DNA from: Hyphomonas sp.
GTDB lineage: Bacteria > Pseudomonadota > Alphaproteobacteria > Caulobacterales > Hyphomonadaceae
Assembly: GCA_002700305.1 (NCBI GenBank)
Contig: PACZ01000044.1
Span: 51,956 to 115,955 of the forward strand
Reading direction: 5' to 3'
Length of the DNA: 64,000 bases
The notes under the pieces are model-generated. The model did no database searches. It was given only the letters and a program-made list of their open reading frames with translations, and had not been told where the DNA came from. Position 1 is the stretch's first letter; every line of letters begins with the position of its first letter. Shown here one piece after another: positions 34,263 to 42,477 of this stretch. The position numbers were made by a program, and so were the translations under genes.

Positions 34263-34702
34263 GCGTCTCCCTCGGAAGAATGGTGCGGCGCCGGCAGATC
34301 ATCTGCCATCGGCGCGTCCGGATCGATGCCTTCGGGCGGGCCGCCCGCATCGCCATAATAGTTTTCGTCCCGGCGCAGCAGGTGGCCGAGCGGCCAGCCC
34401 ATGATCACCGCGAAAGCGAAGCAGACAAAGCCCCAGACGCCGTAGAAGCCGGCATAGTTGGCGAAGTTCAGATACTCGTGCCGCTCGTGAAAGAAGTCGA
34501 CGGAAATGACGATCAGCGACAGCGCCATCAACACGTAGAAGATGATATTGCCGATGCCCTTGCGGTGCGTCCAGCCGAACAGGATCTGCGACAGCGGATG
34601 GATACCGTCTTCCGACGGCGTGTTCAGGTTGTGCACCGACTCTGCGGCACGTTTCACGAAGCGGCCGGAATCATCACGGCCATTATCGGTCGGGTCGCTC
34701 AT
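34259..34702 (-). CDS. Unknown small membrane subunit of the antiporter operon
   Basis: A 147-aa protein with two membrane helices (IIFYVLMALSLIVISVDFF and YAGFYGVWGFVCFAFAVIMGW) and long polar ends. The N-terminus is charged (residues 1-50); the C-terminus is acidic and Pro-rich (ENYYGDAGGPPEGIDPDAP). I recognise no Mrp, Mbh or complex I subunit in it. It overlaps both neighbours by 4 bp (ATGA), so its expression is coupled to two antiporter subunits. Position makes it a likely structural or assembly subunit of the complex. Confidence 0.75.
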   Translation of the reverse strand: MSDPTDNGRDDSGRFVKRAAESVHNLNTPSEDGIHPLSQILFGWTHRKGIGNIIFYVLMALSLIVISVDFFHERHEYLNFANYAGFYGVWGFVCFAFAVIMGWPLGHLLRRDENYYGDAGGPPEGIDPDAPMADDLPAPHHSSEGDA

Positions 34703-36207
34703 GGCTGGCCTCCATCCGCGATGTACTCGACGCGGTCACCCACTGTCGGGGCAAGGAAATCGGAAAGTGGGCCGACGGCGAAGAACAGGATGATACACAG
34801 GGTGGCGGTGATCAATGGTGCCACCACGGTGGGCATCGGCGCCCCGCCCGGTCGTTTGAACGGCTTCGGCTCCTTGGTGCCGGGCGGTGGCAACAGGGCC
34901 AGCAGCGGGATCGGCAACAGGTAGGCGATGTTCAGCAGCGAGGATACGATCAGCACCAGCGACAGGTAGACATTGCCGTGGTCGATGGCGCCCTGCATCA
35001 GTTCGTACTTCGGCCAGGCCCCTGCGAAAGGCGGCAGACCAATGATCGACAGGGAGCCAATCATGAAGGCGATGAAGACCAGCGGCATCTTGCGGCCGAG
35101 ACCGCGCATGTCGGAGATATTGGTCAGGCCCGTCGCCACATAGATGGCGCCCGCACACATGAAGAGGGTCATCTTGCCTGCGGCGTGCGCGGCGATCTGC
35201 AGGCTGCCGCCCAGCCAGCCGGCCGGGTCAGCCAGCATCGCGCCGGCCACCACATAAGACAGCTGCGCGATGGTCGAATAAGCGAGCCGCGCTTTGAGAT
35301 TGTCCTTCGTCATGGCGATCAGTGATCCGACCACCATGGTGAAACAGGCCACCCACAGGACGAATTCGCGCGCCGGCGTCGCCTCCAGCAAGTCTGTCCC
35401 GAAGATGAAGATGGCGATCTTCATGATCGTGAACACACCAGCCTTCACAACCGCCACAGCGTGCAACAGTGCGGACACCGGCGTCGGCGCAACCATGGCG
35501 TTCGGCAGCCAGAAGTGAACCGGCATCAGGGCCGCCTTGCCCACCCCGAAGGCGAACAGGATCAGCAGCGCGCTGGCGACAGCCGGGCTGATGTCCACGC
35601 CCGCCAGCAGGCCGCCGGGAACGAAATCGAGGTTCTGCCCGGCGAGCACCCAGGTCCACATCACGGCAGGCAACAGCAGGCCGATCGAGGTGCCCATCAG
35701 GGTCAGCAGGTAGATGCGTCCGCCGCGCCGGGCCGCCGCATCGCCCTTGTGGGTAACCAGCGGGAAGGTCGACAGCGTCAGCACTTCGTAGAAGACGAAC
35801 AGCGTGAACAGGTTGGCCGACATGGCGACGCCCAGGGCGCCGAAAATGGCGATGGCGAAACAGATGTAGAAACGCGTCTGGTTCCGCTCGCGGTTCCCAC
35901 GCATGTAGCCGACGGAATAGAACGAGTTCACGATCCAAAGGCCGCTGGCAACGAGCGCGAACAACATGCCCAGCGGTTCCAGCTTGAAGGCGAGACTGAG
36001 GCCAGGCGCGGCCTGGCCAAGGTTCAGTTCCGGTCGCTCACCGCCCGCCACATGCATGGCCAGCAGGATGATCACCACGAACAGCACGCCGGCGCCGGTG
36101 AAGGTCACCCCTTCCCGCAGGTTCGGCGACCAGCCCATCACGGCAATACCAGCCGCAATCAGCAGCGGCAGGACGAGCGCAGCGAGGATCAGGGTCTCAG
36201 GGCTCAT
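34699..36207 (-). CDS. Antiporter-like subunit 2 (MrpD/NuoM/N-type)
   Basis: A 502-aa polytopic proton-conducting subunit. Key residues are present: E141 (FVFYEVLTLSTFPLV), K224 (GVGKAALMPVHFWLPNAM), K255 (VVKAGVFTIMKIAIF) and the late-helix Lys in WPKYELMQG. The HFWLPNAMVAPTPVSALLHA stretch is typical of the NuoM/N/MrpD superfamily. It is the second of three such subunits in this operon and overlaps its neighbours by 4 bp at each end. Classical Mrp complexes have only MrpA and MrpD in this role. Confidence 0.9.
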   Translation of the reverse strand: MSPETLILAALVLPLLIAAGIAVMGWSPNLREGVTFTGAGVLFVVIILLAMHVAGGERPELNLGQAAPGLSLAFKLEPLGMLFALVASGLWIVNSFYSVGYMRGNRERNQTRFYICFAIAIFGALGVAMSANLFTLFVFYEVLTLSTFPLVTHKGDAAARRGGRIYLLTLMGTSIGLLLPAVMWTWVLAGQNLDFVPGGLLAGVDISPAVASALLILFAFGVGKAALMPVHFWLPNAMVAPTPVSALLHAVAVVKAGVFTIMKIAIFIFGTDLLEATPAREFVLWVACFTMVVGSLIAMTKDNLKARLAYSTIAQLSYVVAGAMLADPAGWLGGSLQIAAHAAGKMTLFMCAGAIYVATGLTNISDMRGLGRKMPLVFIAFMIGSLSIIGLPPFAGAWPKYELMQGAIDHGNVYLSLVLIVSSLLNIAYLLPIPLLALLPPPGTKEPKPFKRPGGAPMPTVVAPLITATLCIILFFAVGPLSDFLAPTVGDRVEYIADGGQP

Positions 36208-37736
36208 CGGAACGCCTCCACACCGAAGGCCGCGGCGGCCGCGTCACGCGCGAGGCCGAGCGGGAAATCCGCCGCAATGCCGAAATACAGATTGGCCAGC
36301 GCCAGGACCCAGAGCGGAATGAGCAGCAGAACCGGCGCCTCCTTGCGGGCCTTGCGCGGATTGACCGGCGGCTGGAAGAACACCGCTTCCAGAACGCGGC
36401 CCATATAGATCACCGCCAGGAAAGACGAGAAGACGACGAGGCCGACCGCCCACCACAGGCCCTGGTCGAACAGGGCGAAGCCGAGCTGGAGCTTGGACTG
36501 GAAACCCGCGGTCAGCGGCACGCCGATCAGCGACAGCGCAGCAATGGCAAATGCGGTCATGGTCCATGGGGCGGACCGTCCTAGTCCGGCAAAGTCGCGT
36601 ATGGTCGTGCCCTGGTAGGTCAGAACCACACCGGCGACCGCCATGAACAGCGCGCCTTTCATCATGGCGTGATTGATCAGGTGGAACAGACCGGCCGACA
36701 GGCCCGCCGTCGTCCCGATGGACACGCCGAGGATCATGTACCCCACCTGCGCAACCGAGGAATAAGCAAGGATCCGCCGGACATCCGACTGGAACACCGC
36801 CTGGAAACTGCAGACCACCATGGCCGCAATGCCCAGCGGCATGAGGATCGCGCTGAAGGCGGAGATCTCGAAGCCATAGTCAGGACGGAAGACGGTGAAC
36901 AGGAACCGGATCAGCGCGTACAGCGCCACTTTGGTCGCTGTCGCCGACAGGAACATCGTCACGAAGCTGGGGCTGTAGGAATAAGCGTTCGGCAGCCACT
37001 GATGCAGCGGCCACATCGCCGCCTTGAGGCCGAGACCGACGAGGATGAACGCAAAGCCCGCCTGCACGCTGCGATGGCCTGCCAGTTCCGGCAGCTGCGT
37101 GGAGATGTCGTACATGTTCAGCGTACCGGTCGCGGCATACAGGAAGCCGATCCCAATGATGTAGAAGCTGGCGCCGATCGTACCCATGATCAGGTAGTTG
37201 AACGCGGCCGGCAGCGCCCGGCGGTCCCGGCCTGAGCCGAGCGCGACGAGCACATAGGTGGAGATCGAGGAAATCTCGAGGAAGACGAACAGGTTGAACG
37301 CGTCGCCCGTGATCGCCACACCGTTGAGGCCGGCGAAGCAGACGAGGAAGGCCGAATAGAACAGCGCCCGTTTCTGCCTGGGAATTTCCGCAACAACCGT
37401 CGGCCAGGAGAACACCGACGCCAGCAAGCCGATCGTCGTGACGATCAGCAGGATCATCGCGTTCAGCGCATCGACCCGCAGCTCGATGCCGAGCGGTACG
37501 GACCAGCTGCCGATCTCGTATGAAACGACACCGATCGGCGAGGTCTGCACAAGGCCCAGCAGGATCAGGGAGAACAGGAAGCTGATGCCGGTGGCCACTA
37601 TGGAAATCAGCCAGGCGATCCGCCCGGTCGGCACCAGCGCCAGCACAGGCGCCAGGAACAGGGGCACCATGACCAGCAGCGGCGCGGCATGCGTCAGCGC
37701 CCAGGCCGGCGCAGCATTCAGGATTGCGTCGATCAT
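36204..37736 (-). CDS. mrpD: Mrp antiporter subunit D
   Basis: A 510-aa monovalent cation/proton antiporter subunit, the closest of the three to MrpD/MbhH. Proton-path residues: E154 (NLFVFLEISSISTYVL), K238 (GLGLKAAMWPLHQWLPNAYSYSP), K269 (ATATKVALYALIRF), H352/H356 (FHLINHAMMK) and K415 (FQSKLQLGF). The strong HQWLPNAY and YSPSFVTMFLSATATKVALYA segments are MrpD hallmarks. It follows mrpC directly with a 4-bp overlap, as in mrp and mbh operons. Confidence 0.93.
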   Translation of the reverse strand: MIDAILNAAPAWALTHAAPLLVMVPLFLAPVLALVPTGRIAWLISIVATGISFLFSLILLGLVQTSPIGVVSYEIGSWSVPLGIELRVDALNAMILLIVTTIGLLASVFSWPTVVAEIPRQKRALFYSAFLVCFAGLNGVAITGDAFNLFVFLEISSISTYVLVALGSGRDRRALPAAFNYLIMGTIGASFYIIGIGFLYAATGTLNMYDISTQLPELAGHRSVQAGFAFILVGLGLKAAMWPLHQWLPNAYSYSPSFVTMFLSATATKVALYALIRFLFTVFRPDYGFEISAFSAILMPLGIAAMVVCSFQAVFQSDVRRILAYSSVAQVGYMILGVSIGTTAGLSAGLFHLINHAMMKGALFMAVAGVVLTYQGTTIRDFAGLGRSAPWTMTAFAIAALSLIGVPLTAGFQSKLQLGFALFDQGLWWAVGLVVFSSFLAVIYMGRVLEAVFFQPPVNPRKARKEAPVLLLIPLWVLALANLYFGIAADFPLGLARDAAAAAFGVEAFR

Positions 37737-38257
37737 GCGGTCGCCTCGCTCACGGCTTTCTCCGCCTCGGCATGCTGTGCCAGCGCGGTTTCGAGGTCGA
37801 TTTCGTTCACTTCGTCATTCTCGATCGAGCCATAGGCTTCGCGGATCCTCACGACGAGGGCGAGGCCAACCGACAGGGTCGCCACACCGACGACGATGGC
37901 TGTCAGCATCAGGACGTGCGGAAGCGGGTTGGAATAGGTATTGGCGAGATGCGCAACCCGGTCGGCATGCTCCCCGCCTGCGGCCAGAACGGCATCGAGC
38001 GCCGCGTGGCTGCCTTCGGCTTCCGGCCCATGTCCGCCGCCATGATGTTCAATGGCATCCTCGCCGAAGAGGATCGGCGCAGTGCCGCCGGAGACTTTGC
38101 CGAGTGTCACATAGAACAGGCAGATCGTCGTCTGGAACAGGCCGAGGCCGACCATCCGCTTGATCAGGTTCTGGGACGCAAAAGTGATGTAGAGGCCGAT
38201 CATCATCAGGACGATGACAACCCAGTAGTTTGCGCGTTCGAGCAGGAATTCCAGCAT
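37733..38257 (-). CDS. mrpC: Mrp antiporter subunit C with His-rich insertion
   Basis: A 174-aa NuoK-like subunit. Three membrane helices are evident: YWVVIVLMMIGLYITFA, MVGLGLFQTTICLFYVTLG and PLPHVLMLTAIVVGVATLSVGLALVVRI. The family core GGTAPILF and NPLPHVLMLTAIVVG is split by an insertion of about 45 residues with His at 71, 72, 76, 84, 97 and 103. There is also an acidic C-terminal tail (about 35 residues). Ordinary MrpC proteins are about 110-120 aa. The insertion falls in a loop between helices 2 and 3. Confidence 0.92.
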   Translation of the reverse strand: MLEFLLERANYWVVIVLMMIGLYITFASQNLIKRMVGLGLFQTTICLFYVTLGKVSGGTAPILFGEDAIEHHGGGHGPEAEGSHAALDAVLAAGGEHADRVAHLANTYSNPLPHVLMLTAIVVGVATLSVGLALVVRIREAYGSIENDEVNEIDLETALAQHAEAEKAVSEATA

Positions 38258-38260
38258 GGC

Positions 38261-38713
38261 TTACCAGTCCTCGTCGCGGATTTCGGCCACACGGCCGGCA
38301 AAGGCGTAGAAGATCGTCAGCATCGCGCCGGACACACCGCACAGCACGCCCAGTTCAATAAACAGGATGCCGATATGCTGGCCGTGATGTTCCCCTGCCG
38401 GTTCGTGGAAGAGGGCTTGGTATTCAAGGTAATTCCCGCCCTGCAGCATCGCCCAGAAACCAACGCCGGCATAGATCATCACCCCGATGGCTGCCAGCGA
38501 CCGGGTAAAGCCGGGCGGAACGGCACGCATGGCGGCCGGAACGCCAAACACCAGGGCATAGAGAATGATCGCGACGGCGATGATGACGCCGGCCTGAAAG
38601 CCGCCGCCCGGACCAAAGTCGCCGTGGAACTGCACATAGAACGCGAACATGGTGATCACGGGGATCAGCATCTTCGCGATGACGCGCAGGATGACGTGAT
38701 GATCGGTGTTCAT
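38261..38713 (-). CDS. mrpB: Mrp antiporter subunit B
   Basis: A 150-aa MnhB/MrpB subunit. The family core FYVQFHGDFGPGGGFQAGVIIA lies at residues 25-46, with further helices to the C-terminus. A His-rich loop (HEPAGEHHGQHIG) lies at about 103-115. It overlaps the MbhD/E-like gene by 4 bp and is 3 bp ahead of mrpC. Confidence 0.93.
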   Translation of the reverse strand: MNTDHHVILRVIAKMLIPVITMFAFYVQFHGDFGPGGGFQAGVIIAVAIILYALVFGVPAAMRAVPPGFTRSLAAIGVMIYAGVGFWAMLQGGNYLEYQALFHEPAGEHHGQHIGILFIELGVLCGVSGAMLTIFYAFAGRVAEIRDEDW

Positions 38714-39351
38714 GAAGGATCCTCGTCACGGGCGGCAGCGCCCTTTTTCGAGCTGCGGTCGCCTGACCGGCCTTCGTTGCGGATACGTTCGGCCAACGAG
38801 CGCTCGCCGAACCCAAGCAGCAGCGCGACAGCCAGGCCTGCCGTGAACACAACCGTCGTCTCGCCCAGCGTATCGAAACCACGATAGCTGCCGAGCACGG
38901 GGGTCACGACGTTCGGAATACCCGTGTCGAACCATGCCACCTGAAGATAGGTAAGCCCGACGCCTGCATTGGCCGGCGAGGAGGCATCACCCAGCGCCGG
39001 AAGGTCGACCGTTGCGTAGATCAGTGCAGCGCCAGTGGCGAGGCAGACCAGCATTGGCCCAAGGCGGAAGAAGAACTTCTCTGGCTTGGCCGTGCGGGAG
39101 GTCAGCAACATGGCGCCCAGCAGCACGACGGTCGACATGCCTGCACCGACGGCTGCTTCGGTAAAGGCGACATCGACCGCATCAACCGCTACATACCAGG
39201 CCGCCGAAACGAGCGAGTAAATTCCCGACAGCATCACGATGGCGAACAGGCTGCGCATCCGGGCGATGGCGACGCCCGTCGCAAACAGGATGGCGAGCAG
39301 GAAAATATTGACGAGGACGATGCCGAAATCGCCGTTGAACATCGAATGCAT
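38710..39351 (-). CDS. MbhD/MbhE-like subunit (MrpA C-terminal equivalent)
   Basis: A 213-aa protein equivalent to the C-terminal end of MrpA, or to the separate MbhD and MbhE subunits of archaeal membrane-bound hydrogenase, here fused. The N-terminal DUF4040 part has GIYSLVSAAWYVAVDAVDVAFTEAAVGAGMSTVVLLGAM (residues 42-80). The C-terminal part has WFDTGIPNVVTPVLGSYRGFDTLGETTVVFTAGLAV (about 138-173), typical of MbhE/MrpA. The NuoL-like N-terminal half of MrpA is absent from this gene. Confidence 0.9.
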   Translation of the reverse strand: MHSMFNGDFGIVLVNIFLLAILFATGVAIARMRSLFAIVMLSGIYSLVSAAWYVAVDAVDVAFTEAAVGAGMSTVVLLGAMLLTSRTAKPEKFFFRLGPMLVCLATGAALIYATVDLPALGDASSPANAGVGLTYLQVAWFDTGIPNVVTPVLGSYRGFDTLGETTVVFTAGLAVALLLGFGERSLAERIRNEGRSGDRSSKKGAAARDEDPS

Positions 39352-39728
39352 CAGGCGTCCCCCCCTTCCGCTTCAGACGTACCGACCCGGCCGATAATCG
39401 GCTGGACACCCGCGGTATGGGCCGCATTGGCCAGCGCGTGAGACGCGGTCGGACTCGTCAGAAAGATGAAGACGCAGACTGCGAACAGTTTGGAAATGAC
39501 CAGCCAGCCCGGCGAAATCAGCATCATGCCGATCAGCACAAGCCCCGCACCCGACGTGTCAGTGATCGAAGCGGCATGGAGGCGCGTGTAGATATCAGGG
39601 AAGCGCAGCACGCCGACAGTGCCGATAAGGCACAGGATGGCGCCGCCGAAGCACATCAGCGCGCCCAGCGGGAAGCGGACAATCTCCCAGTATCCCAGAA
39701 TGTCAGAGAAGATCTCAGCCATCGGCAT
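39351..39728 (-). CDS. mrpG: Mrp antiporter subunit G
   Basis: A 125-aa MnhG/MrpG subunit with three helices. The motif GTVGVLRFPDIYTRLHAASITDTSGAGLVLIG (residues 38-69) is diagnostic. The C-terminal helix ends in LTSPTASHALANAAHTAG. It shares one base with the MbhD/E-like start and overlaps mrpF by 14 bp. A second ATG at 39722 is possible. Confidence 0.95.
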   Translation of the reverse strand: MPMAEIFSDILGYWEIVRFPLGALMCFGGAILCLIGTVGVLRFPDIYTRLHAASITDTSGAGLVLIGMMLISPGWLVISKLFAVCVFIFLTSPTASHALANAAHTAGVQPIIGRVGTSEAEGGDA

Positions 39729-40011
39729 TGCCTCCCTGCCCGCGGCGCACCAACGGCACCTGGAAAGACCGGTAACGGAAGAATTTCAGGATCGCGATCG
39801 TCGAAACGAAATTGATCAGCGCATATGTGATGGCAATGTCGAGAAATTCCGGGCGGTCCATCACAAAGCCCAGCAGGCCAAGCGCCAGCACGGTCTTCGT
39901 CCCGAACGAGTTTACCGCAAGGATGCGGTCATAAAGCGTCGGCCCGATAAAGGCGCGCAGCAGCAGCAGCGCCATACCGAACAGAATCGCAATCAACGCA
40001 GCGGCGATCAT
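39715..40011 (-). CDS. mrpF: Mrp antiporter subunit F
   Basis: A 98-aa MnhF/MrpF subunit with three helices. The loop LRAFIGPTLYDRILAVNSFGTKTVLALGLLG is the family signature; MDRPEFLDIAITYALINFVSTIAILKFF completes it. It overlaps mrpE by 4 bp. Confidence 0.95.
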   Translation of the reverse strand: MIAAALIAILFGMALLLLRAFIGPTLYDRILAVNSFGTKTVLALGLLGFVMDRPEFLDIAITYALINFVSTIAILKFFRYRSFQVPLVRRGQGGNADG

Positions 40012-40496
40012 GCGGCAGCCCCCTTTCCATCAATGGCGCGGGCGGAGCGCTGGTCCATTTCAACGAAGGCTTCCGGCTGGGAGTCCTGCTCGTAGAGACC
40101 ATGCACCAGCAGTTTGTCGCCTTCGATCTCCACCGTGACAGTGCCGGGCGTCAGCGTGATCGAATTGGCGAATGTCACCTTGGCGAGGTCCGACTTGCAG
40201 ACCGTTTTGACCTTCACAAGCGCCGGTGCGATGTCGAGATCGGCTTTCACACAGGCGCGGATGACGCTGATGTTCGCTTTGACGATCTCCTTGGCGAGCC
40301 AGGGAAAATACAGAAGGAAACCGACCAGCCGCACATAGGGCGAGCCTTCACGGTCAATAATATCCAGCCGGTAGGCGAGGATACATGTGATGATGAGCGA
40401 GATGCCGCCCAATGAGAGTATCAATGGCGTGTTATGGCCGGACATTCCGAGCCAGAACGCCGCCAAAGCCACTACCAGCCCTAGGAAATACGCCAC
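40008..40496 (-). CDS. mrpE: Mrp antiporter subunit E
   Basis: A 162-aa MnhE/MrpE subunit, first gene of the operon. Two N-terminal helices are followed by the family stretch FLLYFPWLAKEIVKANISVIRACV and the cytoplasmic domain SITLTPGTVTVEIEGDKLLVHGL. The start is probably the GTG at 40496, 6 nt after GGAGAGGG; a TTG at 40502 would abut the ribosome site. No antiporter-specific regulator is adjacent; the 92 bp upstream must contain the operon promoter. Confidence 0.93.
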   Translation of the reverse strand: MAYFLGLVVALAAFWLGMSGHNTPLILSLGGISLIITCILAYRLDIIDREGSPYVRLVGFLLYFPWLAKEIVKANISVIRACVKADLDIAPALVKVKTVCKSDLAKVTFANSITLTPGTVTVEIEGDKLLVHGLYEQDSQPEAFVEMDQRSARAIDGKGAAA

Positions 40497-40594
40497 GCGC
40501 AACCCTCTCCCGATCGCCCTTAACAGGGATTGGGACTAAAGCGCTTAAGGGGATTTGAAAAGCCCGTTACCGACGCTTTTGCAGTTTTGAACGG

Positions 40595-41797
40595 TTATCT
40601 TCCAAAAACCAGACGCGCTGTACGTTGTGCAGTTGAGAACTCTGCTTCTTCATTCGCAGGCATCGGCAGCGCCGCCCCGCTTTGAACCGCTCCGGGCGAA
40701 TAGGCAGACGACAGGGCCCAGTTCCAGTAACGGAGGATCGTCTGCGCCTTGGCAACACTCAGAATCTCATAAACATCAGAGACATGCTGGAACTGCGGGT
40801 GGATAACCCCTTCTTCCAGTTCGAGCGGTTTTTTCAGCGCCACCCAGAGAACAGGCAGGAAATCGCGCTTCACGCCGGTCGCCTTGCACAGCACGGCCAG
40901 CGCCTCTCCGCCCTCATCGCCCAAAATCTTGGCAGCCGTGACAGGTTTGACACCGGACAGGTAGCCGATCTCCTGTTCGGTCTGGGCATCCATACCATTA
41001 AGCGCCGCTGCATTGATGGCACTTTCCAGGCTGTCAAAGGGGCTGCGCTCCAGCGCCGCGCGGTTTCGCTGGCGGCGTTCGATCAGCTGGATGGCCTTGC
41101 GTGCAACCGGGTCTGCCCATTGCTCATCCGCCATCATTTCAAAGACATCCTTGCAGGAGTCGATGATTTCGAGCCGGTCAGATGCGTAGCGCTGCAGAAT
41201 ACGTTTCCGGGTCGGGCCATCGGCCCACCAGAACAGGGTCAGCGCGTGGGACGGGATCGTTTCAAGCCGGTCCGCAATCAGAGGACACAAGGCCGGAAGG
41301 TCACGCGACCGGCGCACCAGCCTGTCGACCGCCTGTTCCGGCAGTTCGGCGCCATTATTCAGCACGAGTTCCTTCAGCACATGATCTTCGCCGGCTTCAG
41401 CGAGATGATGGCTCACCGGCCCCGGCACGAATTTGCGCTTGGCGATCGCCAGCCGGTGTTCCGCTGTCCCGGTCATCGCTATATCGAGCAGGTCGCACGC
41501 ATCAAACGCTTCGTTGTGTTCCAGCAACGGCGCCGCGATCGCGTAGGGACATTGCGCCAAATACCGCAACAGGCGGCGCGGCGCTTCCTTGCTCTGGGCC
41601 AGGCGCCGGGCACACAGCTCACGGTCTTCCTGGTCAGCGTGAAACAGCATGTCGAGCAGGATGTCGGCCGCCATATGGCGATCCTGCTGGGTCAGACGGC
41701 CTCCGGAAGGCATCGAAACAATATCCACCAGCCGCCGGAACAGCGTGTTCCGGGCGCGCCCGATGCGTGGCTTTTCGGCCTGTTCCATCGATTCCAT
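40595..41797 (-). CDS. DUF2336 family protein
   Basis: A 400-aa soluble, helical-repeat protein of the DUF2336 family, common in alphaproteobacteria and of unknown function. Residues 30-380 are HEAT-like helical pairs (LLDMLFHADQEDRELCARRLAQSKEAPRRLLRYLAQ; HRLAIAKRKFVPGPVSHHLAEAGEDHVLKELVLN; DRLVRRSRDLPALCPLIADRLETIP). No catalytic motif. It lies just upstream of the antiporter operon on the same strand with a 92-bp gap; co-transcription is possible but unproven. Confidence 0.85.
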   Translation of the reverse strand: MESMEQAEKPRIGRARNTLFRRLVDIVSMPSGGRLTQQDRHMAADILLDMLFHADQEDRELCARRLAQSKEAPRRLLRYLAQCPYAIAAPLLEHNEAFDACDLLDIAMTGTAEHRLAIAKRKFVPGPVSHHLAEAGEDHVLKELVLNNGAELPEQAVDRLVRRSRDLPALCPLIADRLETIPSHALTLFWWADGPTRKRILQRYASDRLEIIDSCKDVFEMMADEQWADPVARKAIQLIERRQRNRAALERSPFDSLESAINAAALNGMDAQTEQEIGYLSGVKPVTAAKILGDEGGEALAVLCKATGVKRDFLPVLWVALKKPLELEEGVIHPQFQHVSDVYEILSVAKAQTILRYWNWALSSAYSPGAVQSGAALPMPANEEAEFSTAQRTARLVFGR

Positions 41798-41872
41798 GTC
41801 GAAGTCGTATCCGTTGAACCGTCAAAGGGTCGCAGGAAACAGTTAACGAGGGGTGGAATGTCTGCGGCTCCG

Positions 41873-42331
41873 CTAACCGCGGATACGGCCCGGATGCACC
41901 ACCATGACCAGCAGGCTGGCGACAAGCATCAGGATCGACAGCATGAACAGCTGCCCGCCATCTGTGGCTGTACTTGCAGGATCCAGTGAAACCGGGATGT
42001 TCCGGCCGAGCCAGGGAGACAGGTGAAACCCGATCGCTGCCCCGCAGACCAGCGCCGACAGCGCTGCCCCGAACCGCCGCGAAAATGGCAGAAGCAGGAA
42101 GAAGGCCGCCACAAGTTCAATGATCGCAATCACAAACCGGCCAGCCGGCTCGAACAGCGACACGCCCGACCGCTCGGCAATGGTCTGGAACACAATATTC
42201 TGACCCGGCGCATCGAACAGTTTCACAGATCCTTCCGGCGGATCCGGCAATGGCGCGATGGTGGACTGGATGAACATGGCGACCAGGAACAGCGCGAGCG
42301 CCCAGCTGATGAGATGTCTGAATATACGCAT
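41873..42331 (-). CDS. DoxX-like membrane protein
   Basis: A 152-aa protein with four hydrophobic segments (ISWALALFLVAMFIQSTIA, VIAIIELVAAFFLLLPF, FGAALSALVCGAAIGFHL, GQLFMLSILMLVASLLVMVV). The E-L-x-A in helix 2 and the overall four-helix layout recall DoxX/SURF4-like proteins, but similarity is weak. Start ATG 42331 follows AGGGTGG on the minus strand. Function unknown. Confidence 0.6.
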   Translation of the reverse strand: MRIFRHLISWALALFLVAMFIQSTIAPLPDPPEGSVKLFDAPGQNIVFQTIAERSGVSLFEPAGRFVIAIIELVAAFFLLLPFSRRFGAALSALVCGAAIGFHLSPWLGRNIPVSLDPASTATDGGQLFMLSILMLVASLLVMVVHPGRIRG

Positions 42332-42477
42332 GGTCCACCCTGAAAACCTGCAGGTCCATTAACGCTACCGGTCGGCGCGCCCTAGCGCAACTGGTTGAAA
42401 CCCGACCTTTCTGTGGCGAAGCGGGCTTTCCTTGTCCGCCCGGCCTACCTAATGTCCCGCTTCACGCGGGAGGCGGA

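Noticed and set aside
32385..34358. A 657-codon plus-strand open frame opposite antiporter subunit 3
   Set aside because: Its translation is rich in His, Arg and Gln with no hydrophobic core or family motif, while the minus strand encodes a clear MrpD-type protein. Long antisense frames are common in GC-rich DNA.
32499..40502. Operon read as complex I, a hydrogenase or a DAB inorganic-carbon pump
   Set aside because: No NuoB/D-type or hydrogenase subunit, no Fe-S cysteine clusters and no DabA-like protein are present in or near the operon.
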